NCBI GenBank assembly: GCA_004525685.1
Contig: SPBW01000012.1
Coordinates: 1 to 25,583, forward strand
Direction: 5' to 3'
Source of the DNA: Candidatus Atribacteria bacterium
GTDB lineage: Bacteria; Bipolaricaulota; Bipolaricaulia; UBA7950; UBA9294
DNA: 25,583 nt
Under the pieces are notes generated by a model. The model had not been told where the DNA came from. It worked only from the letters and a program-made list of their open reading frames with translations, and did no database searches. Numbering within the stretch: the stretch's first letter is position 1; the number at the start of each line of letters is the position of its first letter. The position numbers and the translations under genes are program-made. Shown here one piece after another: positions 8,670-15,599 of this stretch.

Positions 8670-9236
8670 ATGAAGACATCGCTTGGAGCCAAGACGCTCG
8701 CCTTGCCCGCGCCCGTCTGGATCGTGGCAACCTACGATCGCAACGGCAGAGAGAATGGGATGACCGTCGCATGGGGTGGCATTTGCTGCTCGCGGCCTCC
8801 TTGTGTGTGCGTTTCTCTTCGAGAAGCGACATACACCTACGGGGCAATCGTCGAACGAAAGGCGTTCACTGTGAACGTTCCGTCGGCTGCGCAGGTGAAG
8901 ATGGCCGACTACTTCGGCATCGCATCTGGCCGTGACGTGGACAAATTCGCAGCATCTGGTCTAACTGCCACCAGGTCCGAGCTTGTGGATGCTCCGCTTG
9001 TCGAGGAATTCCCCTTGAATCTGGAGTGCAATCTCATCCACACACTGAAGATCGGCCTACATACGCTCTTCGTCGGAGAAATCCTAGATGTCAAGGCAGA
9101 TGTTACCATTCTCGGAAGCGACGAGCGCTTGTCCATTGAGAGGCTAAATCCCCCCGTCTTCTCCACAGGAGAGGCCGCCTACTACGCAATAGGCAAGGCG
9201 CTTGGGCCAGCATTCGACATGGGCAAGGAGATTTGA
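8670..9236 (+). CDS. Flavin reductase-like (FMN-binding split barrel) protein
   Basis: A 188-aa protein of the flavin reductase/flavoredoxin family. Recognisable parts are PAPVWIVATYDRNGRENGMTV at the start of the split barrel, the SRPPCVCVSLR strand that contacts flavin, TYGAIVERKAFTVNVP, and the DYFGIASGRDVDKF segment common in anaerobe flavoredoxins. The C-terminal part LNPPVFSTGEAAYYAIG also matches the family. It probably binds FMN and reduces flavin or transfers electrons in the cytoplasm. ATG 8670 is chosen since GGGAGG at 8660-8665 sits 4 nt before it; the longer frame from 8574 lacks this support. It is transcribed divergently from the propeller gene, and the 153-nt space between should hold both promoters. 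Confidence 0.9.
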   Translation: MKTSLGAKTLALPAPVWIVATYDRNGRENGMTVAWGGICCSRPPCVCVSLREATYTYGAIVERKAFTVNVPSAAQVKMADYFGIASGRDVDKFAASGLTATRSELVDAPLVEEFPLNLECNLIHTLKIGLHTLFVGEILDVKADVTILGSDERLSIERLNPPVFSTGEAAYYAIGKALGPAFDMGKEI

Positions 9237-9368
9237 GAGAGGGCCGTCCTGGGACTACGCGAAGGCCTCCAGACCAGGAGACCTTCCTGTTGCCCCGCTT
9301 TCCTGTACTTTCTAAACTGTTCTACTATAGAGAGCCAAGCAGGCACGGCGATCTCCAGGGCCGGCAAG

Positions 9369-10001
9369 TTGGCTTGCATTCTCAGGTTGCTCGTCGTTCT
9401 ATCGATCCTCCTTTCGCTGGGGCCGGCGTTGGCATCGGCCGAAGCGCCGCTATCGATGGCCCTTGATGCCGCCACTTCTCTGGGTCGCGCCCTTGCAGGT
9501 TTCGCCGAGAGCCTTGATCCGTACGGCTTTGATCCTAAGATCCTCTACTCTGGATCTATCGATATCGAGAACAAGCTTGAGACGGCGAGCATCTTGATGC
9601 CGCCAACAGCCGCTGTCCGCTAGCCGATTGGGCTACGTTCCTCGCTGGCCTGGCAGAGGACCCTGTTGCCCTCCATAACCATGTGGTCAACCGGAATCCA
9701 AACACGGCCGTGTACATCACCCTTATCCCTGTGGCCATGGCAATCACAGATCAGATGGATTGGCTACACGGTGACAGCTTCAGATGCCCTGTCAGATGAA
9801 GGAACAGCCATTCTGATTGTCGGAGAGAGTGAGGAATCCGTGACACACGCTGGAGCCAAGCACACCCTGAAGCCTCGAGGGATTAGCACCATCGGTGCTA
9901 CTGGGGAACGAAAACACACATCTCGTTCATACTGGACCCATGTGTCCAGTTATACTCTTCCTACACGAATCCTTGCCGTAGGAGGCAAATCCATTGACTA
10001 G
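9369..10001 (+). pseudogene. Probable frameshifted secreted protein of unknown family
   Basis: The frame starting at TTG 9369 opens with a clear signal peptide (ILRLLVVLSILLSLGPALASA) and runs 84 aa to TAG 9621-9623. From 9581 a different frame continues with protein-like sequence: DGEHLDAANSRCPLADW, then ATFLAGLAEDPVALHNHVV and NPNTAVYITLIPVAMAITDQ, ending at TGA about 9788. The first frame then looks coding again (DALSDEGTAILIVGESEESV) up to TAG 9999-10001. The simplest reading is one exported protein of about 200 aa broken by a -1/+2 shift near 9579 and a compensating shift near 9770. The second shift is less certain. The ribosome site is weak. If the lesions are sequencing errors the gene is intact; I know no family. 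It is followed closely by the DUF2318 gene, which its tail overlaps by 8 nt. Confidence 0.45.
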
Positions 10002-10518
10002 ACAGAAAAGGACAACTCTCGGCGCGACCATTCTTGTGGTGGCCGTCGGTGCCATTGCTGCGAGTATGCTGTTGCAGGGAAGCGAAGACCCAACTGAGAC
10101 ACTCTCCCCACCCATCTTAGCTCCTGTGGCCGCCACACAAGGCCATGATCCCTATCCACTTGTCGAAGCTGATGCGTTGGGAATGGTTCGTATGCCTCTG
10201 GATACATTTGACGACTACGCCGCGCATTACTACACCGCCATGTATGACAGCCAGCCGATCGAGTTCTTTGTGCTCAAGAGCGCAGACGGTGTGGTTAGGG
10301 CGGCGTTTAACGCCTGCGATGTCTGCTATCGCTCGCTGAAGGGCTATAGTCAGAATGGGCAAATCATGGTCTGCAACAACTGTGGGAGTCAATTCCCGGC
10401 CGATCAGATCAACGTTGTACGTGGTGGCTGCAATCCTTCTCCATTGGATCGAACCGTTGAGGGCGAAGACCTGATTCTCCGTGCGGAGGACATCATCCTC
10501 GGTGCCGTCTACTTCTAG
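9994..10518 (+). CDS. Membrane-anchored DUF2318 protein (Cys-rich, metal binding)
   Basis: A 174-aa protein with one N-terminal membrane helix (residues about 8-26) and an extracytoplasmic DUF2318 domain. The domain signature is plain: AFNACDVCYRSLKGY, then MVCNNCGSQFPADQIN, then GGCNPSPLDRTVEG, giving two CxxC pairs plus one extra Cys. These are thought to bind a metal or Fe-S centre, and the domain occurs alone or fused to iron-permease (FTR1-like) proteins. No permease is next to it here. TTG 9994 is the start, with AGGAGG at 9980-9985 and 8 nt spacing; there is no in-frame ATG before residue 25. It overlaps the tail of the broken secreted gene, so the two may have been one transcript. Confidence 0.87.
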   Translation: MTRQKRTTLGATILVVAVGAIAASMLLQGSEDPTETLSPPILAPVAATQGHDPYPLVEADALGMVRMPLDTFDDYAAHYYTAMYDSQPIEFFVLKSADGVVRAAFNACDVCYRSLKGYSQNGQIMVCNNCGSQFPADQINVVRGGCNPSPLDRTVEGEDLILRAEDIILGAVYF

Positions 10519-10574
10519 GAGGGACTAGTAGACCTCCAACGCCGCGGATTGAAATGGATCCCATCCGGCCGTCG

Positions 10575-11135
10575 CTATGTCTCTTCGTCTAGGGGCGCAA
10601 GAAGGTCGGACAGGATCGGAGCTTCCTTCCGGATGATCGAGAACTGGAGCAGGTCACGATGCTCTCCTCGATCAAAATGCGCGTGCCGCAGCGTTCCTTC
10701 CAGCCGGTAGCCAGCGTTTTCAGCCACTGCGCGGGATCCTGCGTTGCGCGGATCGAGCAGGATCTGGATGCGTTCAATAGGTTCGCGCCCAAATAGATAC
10801 GCCGTGCATAGTCGGACCGCCTCGGTCGTGTATCCCTTGCCGCGATCGTCAGGACGGTAGATGCGATAGCCAAGCTCCCATCCCTCATGACTGTGCGAAG
10901 CCTTGTAGACATTGACCTGTCCGAGGCGGCGGCCTGCCCGATCTGTGATCAGGAAGACCTTGAACTCCTCAGTCCACCAACTCGTCTCATCAAACCGTTT
11001 AAGCCAGCGAGGCTCAGAGAGACAGCCAAGAGGCCAGAACTCGCCTCTCTCTCGTATGTCAGCATCTAGATCATACAGTCCATCAAGATCGTTGCGGCGA
11101 AAGGGGCGCAGGATAATTGCCTTGCCAACAAGCAT
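10575..11135 (-). CDS. GNAT family N-acetyltransferase (RimJ/RimL-like)
   Basis: A 186-aa single-domain acetyltransferase of the Acetyltransf_3 (RimJ/RimL) type. It starts with ILRPFRRNDLDGLYDL, has the acetyl-CoA pyrophosphate-binding motif ELGYRIYRPDDRGKGYTTEAV (R-G-K-G-Y), and a C-terminal NAGSRAVAENAGYRLEGTLRHA segment where N and the AGY turn are typical. It would acetylate an amino group of a small molecule or protein N-terminus in the cytoplasm; the substrate is unknown. ATG 11135 is preceded by GAGGAGGA, a strong ribosome site. It stands alone, convergent with the DUF2318 gene (56-nt gap, no clear terminator) and divergent from the LamG-like remnant. Confidence 0.9.
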   Translation of the reverse strand: MLVGKAIILRPFRRNDLDGLYDLDADIRERGEFWPLGCLSEPRWLKRFDETSWWTEEFKVFLITDRAGRRLGQVNVYKASHSHEGWELGYRIYRPDDRGKGYTTEAVRLCTAYLFGREPIERIQILLDPRNAGSRAVAENAGYRLEGTLRHAHFDRGEHRDLLQFSIIRKEAPILSDLLAPLDEET

Positions 11136-11166
11136 GGTGATTCCTCCTCGGGCAGATTCAAACTAG

Positions 11167-11687
11167 ATTGCCCCATCGCACGCCTGCAGGCAAACGCCTA
11201 CAGCAGGAATCTCAATCTCATCGGCAGAAGGTTGTGGTGAGGGTTCCTCACCAGATGCTGCTGAGTTTGAGAGATCACATGGAGCCGTTACGGACTTCAT
11301 TCTTGACATCGATGCAGAGCAGGTCAGTGAGCCTACTGACACCGGCTACGGCATTAGCTCCCGAGTGGTCGATGAGAACAACTACTACAGCTTCTTGATA
11401 TCGGGAAACGGGAGGGGCAGCGTTCGACAGTGTATAGGGGAGGCCAATTCACAACGCTCTGGCCATGGATGGTGTCCTATGAGATCCATGGCGTATCCGT
11501 GACGAACCACATTCGGATCGTCGCCAACGGCTGCAATTTCACCGTCTTCGTTACTGGGATGGAACACTACACCATCACCGATACGTAGTTCCCCGCCGGA
11601 AGAACCGGGGTGGCCGCTGTGATGAATGGATCTGTGGGTCAGACTCACGTCGGGTTTGCTAATGTGCTTGCTCAAGAACGTCCGTAG
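11167..11687 (+). pseudogene. Decayed LamG / DUF1080-like (concanavalin-fold) domain
   Basis: Frame one (11167 to about 11430) reads AVTDFILDIDAEQ, then DTGYGISSRVVDENNYYSFL, a classic segment of ConA-like DUF1080/LamG domains (usual form GFGxICRxxDENNYYxFLIS). After about 11430 the homology continues in another frame: VYRGGQFTTLWPW, NHIRIVANGCNFTVFVTG, YTITD, followed by in-frame TAG 11586-11588, and still in that frame FPAGRTGVAAVMNG and HVGFANVLAQERP to TAG 11685-11687. So there is one -1/+2 shift near 11430 (in CAGTGTAT) plus one nonsense codon, and no start codon or signal peptide at the 5' end. The parent would be an extracellular or periplasmic binding or sugar-processing domain. It lies between divergent GNAT and convergent unknown secreted genes. 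Confidence 0.75.
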
Positions 11688-11717
11688 AGCCGTATTCGAC
11701 GTGAAGATTGGTTCGGG

Positions 11718-11733
11718 CGCCTCATGTGAGGCG
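11718..11733. terminator. Short perfect hairpin between converging units
   Basis: CGCCTCA at 11718-11724 and TGAGGCG at 11727-11733 form a 7-bp stem with a 2-base loop, 10 nt beyond the end of the following leftward gene. There is no U-tract, so a weak bidirectional terminator or chance are both possible. Confidence 0.3.
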
Positions 11734-11742
11734 TCTCAAGGC

Positions 11743-12417
11743 TCAGTGGAACGCCTCGGCAATGGCACGCAAGAAGTCGGCAGGAAGCTCGGGGTCATCT
11801 AGAGGAATGGATGTTGGCAAATCGGCTGCGCAAGCGCCCTCGATTCTCTCTCCGGAAAGATGGAAGACGCCACTGCCTGTGAGCTGGAGCCCCCCCCCAG
11901 TCCCTGCAAGAGAGATCCCTCCGGCAAGCGTCCCTGAGAAGCGCCCCCAGTAGATATGAACCATGCCTCCCATCTGAATGACGGTGTGATGAACTCCCTC
12001 GAAGATGTCCCCTGACTTAAGGGGTGTGAGGGTCTGACGAGCAATAAAGGCCAAGGATCGGACACTGAAGTCCTGCTCGTCTGATGACATCCCAGAGGCG
12101 ACTGAAAGGAGCCATGCCTTGGCCCCCTGACTAAGGATATTGTAGAAGCCAACGCCATAGACCGTACTCTCCGAGGCAAGGCTGATCTGTTCATCGCCGC
12201 AATCGGCTGTGCCTGCAACGAAGCCTTCCCCTTCGATGGTTGCAGAGAATGCGAGCCCACAAAGCCGTGCATCGAGAAATCCTGATGCGTCAAGATCAAG
12301 AGATAGATCATCACTCGCCGCGACCCCTGTCACTGCGAAGACAAGGACCATCGCGTAGCTCACACATCCCACCCACCCATACCTGCTCATCATTCCAACT
12401 CTACCATACCGATCCAT
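11743..12417 (-). CDS. Secreted protein of unknown function
   Basis: A 224-aa protein with a signal peptide (hydrophobic stretch VSYAMVLVFAVTGVAASDD; likely cleavage after the Ala-Ala-Ser region). The mature part is rich in Gly, Ser, Ala and beta-branched residues, with two Cys early (ARLCGLAF and TADCGDEQ) and one late (GACAADLP). The stretch WGRFSGTLAGGISLAGTGGGLQLTGSG suggests a beta-barrel or beta-helix-like fold, but I recognise no family. ATG 12417 is preferred, with AGGA 5 nt before it; TTG 12432 and ATGs at 12393/12390 are alternatives in frame. It is divergent from the carboxymuconolactone decarboxylase-like gene, and the 127-nt space between them should hold both promoters. One of several exported, taxon-restricted-looking proteins in the window. 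Confidence 0.75.
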   Translation of the reverse strand: MDRYGRVGMMSRYGWVGCVSYAMVLVFAVTGVAASDDLSLDLDASGFLDARLCGLAFSATIEGEGFVAGTADCGDEQISLASESTVYGVGFYNILSQGAKAWLLSVASGMSSDEQDFSVRSLAFIARQTLTPLKSGDIFEGVHHTVIQMGGMVHIYWGRFSGTLAGGISLAGTGGGLQLTGSGVFHLSGERIEGACAADLPTSIPLDDPELPADFLRAIAEAFH

Positions 12418-12544
12418 CGATGTCCTGTTCAACTGTTTGACAAGATCTGTCCTTCTTCAGACCGGCAAGTCCGTCCATCTGGCGTAGAATGGCCCAGCTC
12501 CCGGCATGAAGCTCAGTCCCTCGGGAGACAGCAAAGGAGATGCA

Positions 12545-12874
12545 ATGGCATTTGACAAGAGCCTGATCAGTGAAGCGTTCCAGGCCTTCTGTTCTGAGGC
12601 CCCAGACCACGCCAAGGCGTGGATGACACTCGTTCAATCGCTGAGAGAGGCAAGCTCATTGGATGAGAGGACGAGCGAGCTTGCCTTCATCTCCGTGTTG
12701 TCTGCGTTAGGCCGATCAAGCGGCATTCCGTTTCACGTCAAGTCCGCACTAGACAAGGGAGCAAGTCGAGACGACGTCATCTCCGCCATCTTGATCGGGC
12801 TGCCTGCTGCTGGCCATGTGGTGACTCAATCACTCCTGCCCGCACTGGAAGTGCTCAATTCCGCTGACGTGTGA
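12545..12874 (+). CDS. Carboxymuconolactone decarboxylase-like (AhpD fold) small protein
   Basis: A 109-aa all-helical protein of the CMD/AhpD superfamily: the core reads DERTSELAFISVLSALGRSS, then HVKSALDKGASRDDVISAIL and IGLPAAGHVV, following the usual E-x(n)-H-x(7)-G-A-x-x-x-E/D-I/V pattern. The CxxC redox pair of AhpD is absent (GRSSGIPFH instead), so peroxidase-type disulfide chemistry is unlikely; the retained His and the YurZ/CMD-like length suggest a non-redox member of unknown substrate. ATG 12545 has AAAGGAGA at 12533-12540; the upstream in-frame ATG 12506 is poorer. It is a single gene, convergent with the ATP synthase operon end. Confidence 0.82.
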   Translation: MAFDKSLISEAFQAFCSEAPDHAKAWMTLVQSLREASSLDERTSELAFISVLSALGRSSGIPFHVKSALDKGASRDDVISAILIGLPAAGHVVTQSLLPALEVLNSADV

Positions 12875-13030
12875 GGGCTGTGGATTCGCTGTTTCCTCTC
12901 TCACTCGTCTGAAGATTCAAGGATCCTCAGCGCCAGGAGTGCGTCGATCAGAACGCGTATGTCACAATCGGATCAGACAGAGCCATCGTCTCGCGCGCGT
13001 AGATCAGTGCGTGATCTCTACTTGATAGTA

Positions 13031-13070
13031 CGCTTCGATCAGCAATCGCTGGCGGAACATGTTCGAAGCG
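13031..13070 (-). terminator. Inverted repeat downstream of the ATP synthase operon
   Basis: CGCTTCGA at 13031-13038 pairs perfectly with TCGAAGCG at 13063-13070 across a 24-nt loop, about 70 nt past the atpD stop in the 12875-13137 spacer between converging genes. It lacks a U-run, so it is only a candidate terminator. I find no gene in this spacer on either strand, in particular no epsilon subunit. Confidence 0.3.
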
Positions 13071-13137
13071 ATGGGCCTTGCGCTATTCACCCTCTCGCTC
13101 CATGGCGCAGGCCTCCTCGAGTCCGTGATGCAGAGGC

Positions 13138-14571
13138 CTACGTGTCGCTGGTTGATTCATCCGCCGCGGCATGCCCCGTACGCTTGCCTCGGTCCAACAC
13201 TTCGTCAATGGTGCCGACCATGTAGAAGGATTGCTCTGGAATGTCATCGACCTTGCCGTCGACAATCATTCCAAAGCCCTTGACGCTCTCTTCCAGCTTC
13301 ACATAGGCTCCGGCTTTCCCGGTGAAGGTCTCTGCGACAAACAGCGGCTGAGACATGAACTTCTCGACCTTGCGCGCTCGCCGCACGGTCAGCTGATCGT
13401 CTTCGGATAACTCATCCATGCCCATGATGGCGATGATGTCTTTGAGATCTTCATAGCGCTGAAGGACACCCAGCGTCTTTTGTGCAACCCGATAGTGCTC
13501 TGGGCTGATGATGTTGGGATCAAGCATGGTCGAGTTCGACTGCAGCGGATCGACGGCCGGATAGATGCCCTTCTCCACAATCTCGCGAGAGAGCGTGATC
13601 GAGGCATCAAGATGGCTGAACACCGTCGCTGGGGCGGGGTCTGTCAGATCGTCAGCAGGCACATACACGGCTTGAACAGACGTAATCGACCCCTTCTTGG
13701 TTGAGGTGATTCGTTCCTGAAGCTCGCCCATCTCTGTGGCCAGCGTCGGCTGGTAGCCGACCTCTGAAGGCATGCGCCCCAATAGGGCCGATACTTCAGC
13801 TCCGGCTTGAGCGAAGCGGAAGATATTGTCGATGAACAGCAACACGTCTGTTTCTTCTTCATCGCGGAAGTACTCGGCCACAGTGACGCCTGTCAATGCC
13901 ACGCGGAAGCGGGCGCCTGGAGGCTCATTCATCTGGCCATAGATGAGGGCCGTGTTCTTGAGCACGTTGGCCTCCTTCATCTCCAGATACAAGTCGTTGC
14001 CTTCACGTGTGCGCTCGCCAACACCCGCGAACACAGAATAGCCCTCGTGTTCGTAGGCGATGGAACGGATCATCTCCATGATGAGAATCGTCTTGCCAAC
14101 GCCAGCTCCGCCGAACAGCCCAATCTTCCCTCCTTTTGGAAAAGGAGCAACCAGGTCAATCGACTTGATTCCCGTCTCGAAGACTTCAGTATCTGTTTCT
14201 TGGTCAAGCAGTGTTGGCGCTTTGCTGTGAATCGAGCGTCGTTTGATGCCCTCAGGCATAGGCAATCCGTCAACCGAATCTCCCACGATATTCATGATGC
14301 GCCCCAGAGTCTCTAGGCCGACGGGAACCGTGATAGGACCTCCCGTATTGATAACTTGCGTTCCCCGTGAAAGCCCGTCCGTGGAATCCATGGCGATGGC
14401 TCGGACGACGTCGTCCCCCAGATGCTGGGCGACTTCAAGGATGAGATCCTTGTCCCCCCTCTGGATGCGAAGGGCGTTGTTCACGCGAGGCAGCTGACCC
14501 TTCTCAAATCGCGCATCAATGACCGGCCCCTTAATCTCTGTGATTCTGCCGACTGATTGTTGTCCATCCAT
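13138..14571 (-). CDS. atpD: F-type ATP synthase subunit beta
   Basis: The catalytic beta subunit of F1, 477 aa, full length. Motifs: N-terminal GRITEIKGPVIDARF, Walker A GGAGVGKT (about residue 150), GERTREGNDLY with the catalytic Glu, ALLGRMPSEVGYQPTL, and the DELSEED-type loop MDELSEDDQL. These show an active ATP-binding subunit. ATG 14571 is preferred, since GAGGAG lies 7 nt upstream; the longer TTG 14586 frame overlaps that site. It is the last gene of the leftward atpIBEFHAGD cluster, 18 nt after atpG. No atpC follows, although epsilon is encoded right after beta in most bacteria. Confidence 0.98.
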   Translation of the reverse strand: MDGQQSVGRITEIKGPVIDARFEKGQLPRVNNALRIQRGDKDLILEVAQHLGDDVVRAIAMDSTDGLSRGTQVINTGGPITVPVGLETLGRIMNIVGDSVDGLPMPEGIKRRSIHSKAPTLLDQETDTEVFETGIKSIDLVAPFPKGGKIGLFGGAGVGKTILIMEMIRSIAYEHEGYSVFAGVGERTREGNDLYLEMKEANVLKNTALIYGQMNEPPGARFRVALTGVTVAEYFRDEEETDVLLFIDNIFRFAQAGAEVSALLGRMPSEVGYQPTLATEMGELQERITSTKKGSITSVQAVYVPADDLTDPAPATVFSHLDASITLSREIVEKGIYPAVDPLQSNSTMLDPNIISPEHYRVAQKTLGVLQRYEDLKDIIAIMGMDELSEDDQLTVRRARKVEKFMSQPLFVAETFTGKAGAYVKLEESVKGFGMIVDGKVDDIPEQSFYMVGTIDEVLDRGKRTGHAAADESTSDT

Positions 14572-14589
14572 CGCATGACTCCTCAAGGT

Positions 14590-15444
14590 TTATTCTGTTC
14601 GTAGCGCCTCGGCACCACCGATAATGTCGGCTATTTCTCTGGTAATCGCTTGCTGGCGTGCCTTGTTGTAGACTCGCGTCAGGCTCTTCAACAGGTCGTC
14701 TGCGTTATCCGTGGCCGCCCTCATCGCTTGACGCCGAAGCGCATCTTCGCAGGTCTTGGTTTCAATCAACGCCGCATACAAAGTCGCCCTCAACATCATA
14801 CGTAAGGCGTAATCAAGCATGACGTCGGCTTCGGGATCTAGCAGATCGTCGTTCTCTGCAGCATCGATCGAAATCGGCAGGAATGGTTCGACCACGAGTT
14901 TTTGAGATAGGTCGGACACGAAGCGCATGTACAAAAGATCAATCCGTCCCACGTCGCCGCGCACATACATAGCAATCAGATCATCGGCTATGCGGTGGGC
15001 TATCGCTTCTGTCGGCTCATCGTAGACATTGGCGTATGTCCCCAGGATCTGAGTGTCCCGGCGGGCGTAGTAGGCGCGCGCTTTCTCTCCGCCCAGGATC
15101 AGGCGACCGTCAGATCCATGCTCTCCTACCAGCTTCTCAGACTCGCGGTTTAATTCACCCTTGTATCGTCCACACAAGCCGCGATCGGCGTTCAACACCA
15201 TGACGCCAACAACGGAAGATCCATTGGATACCGTGAAGGGATGTGCTTCTTCGTCAGCAACCAATCGGCCCATCAACCGCTGGGCAAAGCTTGTCAGCTC
15301 CCTGATATAGGGCCGTGTTTCAGCCAGACGTCGCTTCATGCGCGTGACCTTGGTCATGGCAATAGCATTCATGGCCTTGGTAATCTGCCCGATGTTCTCG
15401 ATATTGCCAATTCGGCTCTTTATGGCCCTTACGTTCTGCGACAT
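14590..15444 (-). CDS. atpG: F-type ATP synthase subunit gamma
   Basis: The central-stalk rotor subunit, 284 aa. The N-terminal coiled-coil helix reads VRAIKSRIGNIENIGQITKA then MNAIAMTKVTRMKRRL, and the C-terminal helix NADDLLKSLTRVYNKARQQAITREI is the other diagnostic end; the middle VLNADRGLCGRYKG matches the family Rossmann-like part. ATG 15444 has AGGAG 8 nt upstream. That ribosome site, the first six codons and codons 10-20 recur 108 nt upstream in a partial duplication (separate entry), leaving a 155-nt atpA-atpG gap in an operon otherwise packed to 9-18 nt. The gene itself is intact. Confidence 0.98.
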   Translation of the reverse strand: MSQNVRAIKSRIGNIENIGQITKAMNAIAMTKVTRMKRRLAETRPYIRELTSFAQRLMGRLVADEEAHPFTVSNGSSVVGVMVLNADRGLCGRYKGELNRESEKLVGEHGSDGRLILGGEKARAYYARRDTQILGTYANVYDEPTEAIAHRIADDLIAMYVRGDVGRIDLLYMRFVSDLSQKLVVEPFLPISIDAAENDDLLDPEADVMLDYALRMMLRATLYAALIETKTCEDALRRQAMRAATDNADDLLKSLTRVYNKARQQAITREIADIIGGAEALRTE

Positions 15445-15447
15445 CGG

Positions 15448-15558
15448 CTAACTCCTAGGGCGCACGGACCATCGGGGCCCGATGTTCTCGATATTGCCAA
15501 TTCGGCTCCGCGATCCCTGGATCGCGCGAGGGCTCCTTACGTTCTGCGACATCGATTT
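15448..15558 (-). repeat. Partial duplication of the atpG start with a 34-codon leader ORF
   Basis: Reading leftward, the atpG ribosome site, ATG and first six codons (ATGTCGCAGAACGTAAGG) occur at 15552 and again at 15444, exactly 108 nt apart. Both copies then share a 31-nt block starting AGCCGAATTGGCAATATCG. Between the shared parts the upstream copy has 27 nt where atpG has 9; the 27 nt contain a perfect hairpin (CGCGATCC / GGATCGCG). The upstream copy is an ORF of 34 codons starting MSQNVRSPRAIQ, with RIGNIENIG in common with gamma, and it ends in TAG 5 nt before the atpG ATG, in the same frame. Another near-palindrome (CATCGGG C CCCGATG, minus strand) marks where the repeat ends. It may be a decayed duplication, a coupling leader peptide, or an assembly artefact. 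Confidence 0.85.
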
Positions 15559-15599
15559 ACTCCTACAACCAACCGCATCTGCGCCTGGCTGTGCTCCTG

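Noticed and set aside
12959..13225. Forward open frame in the gap after the decarboxylase-like gene, considered as a missing epsilon subunit
   Set aside because: It runs into the atpD region, is Arg/Ser/Pro-rich and shows no epsilon motifs.
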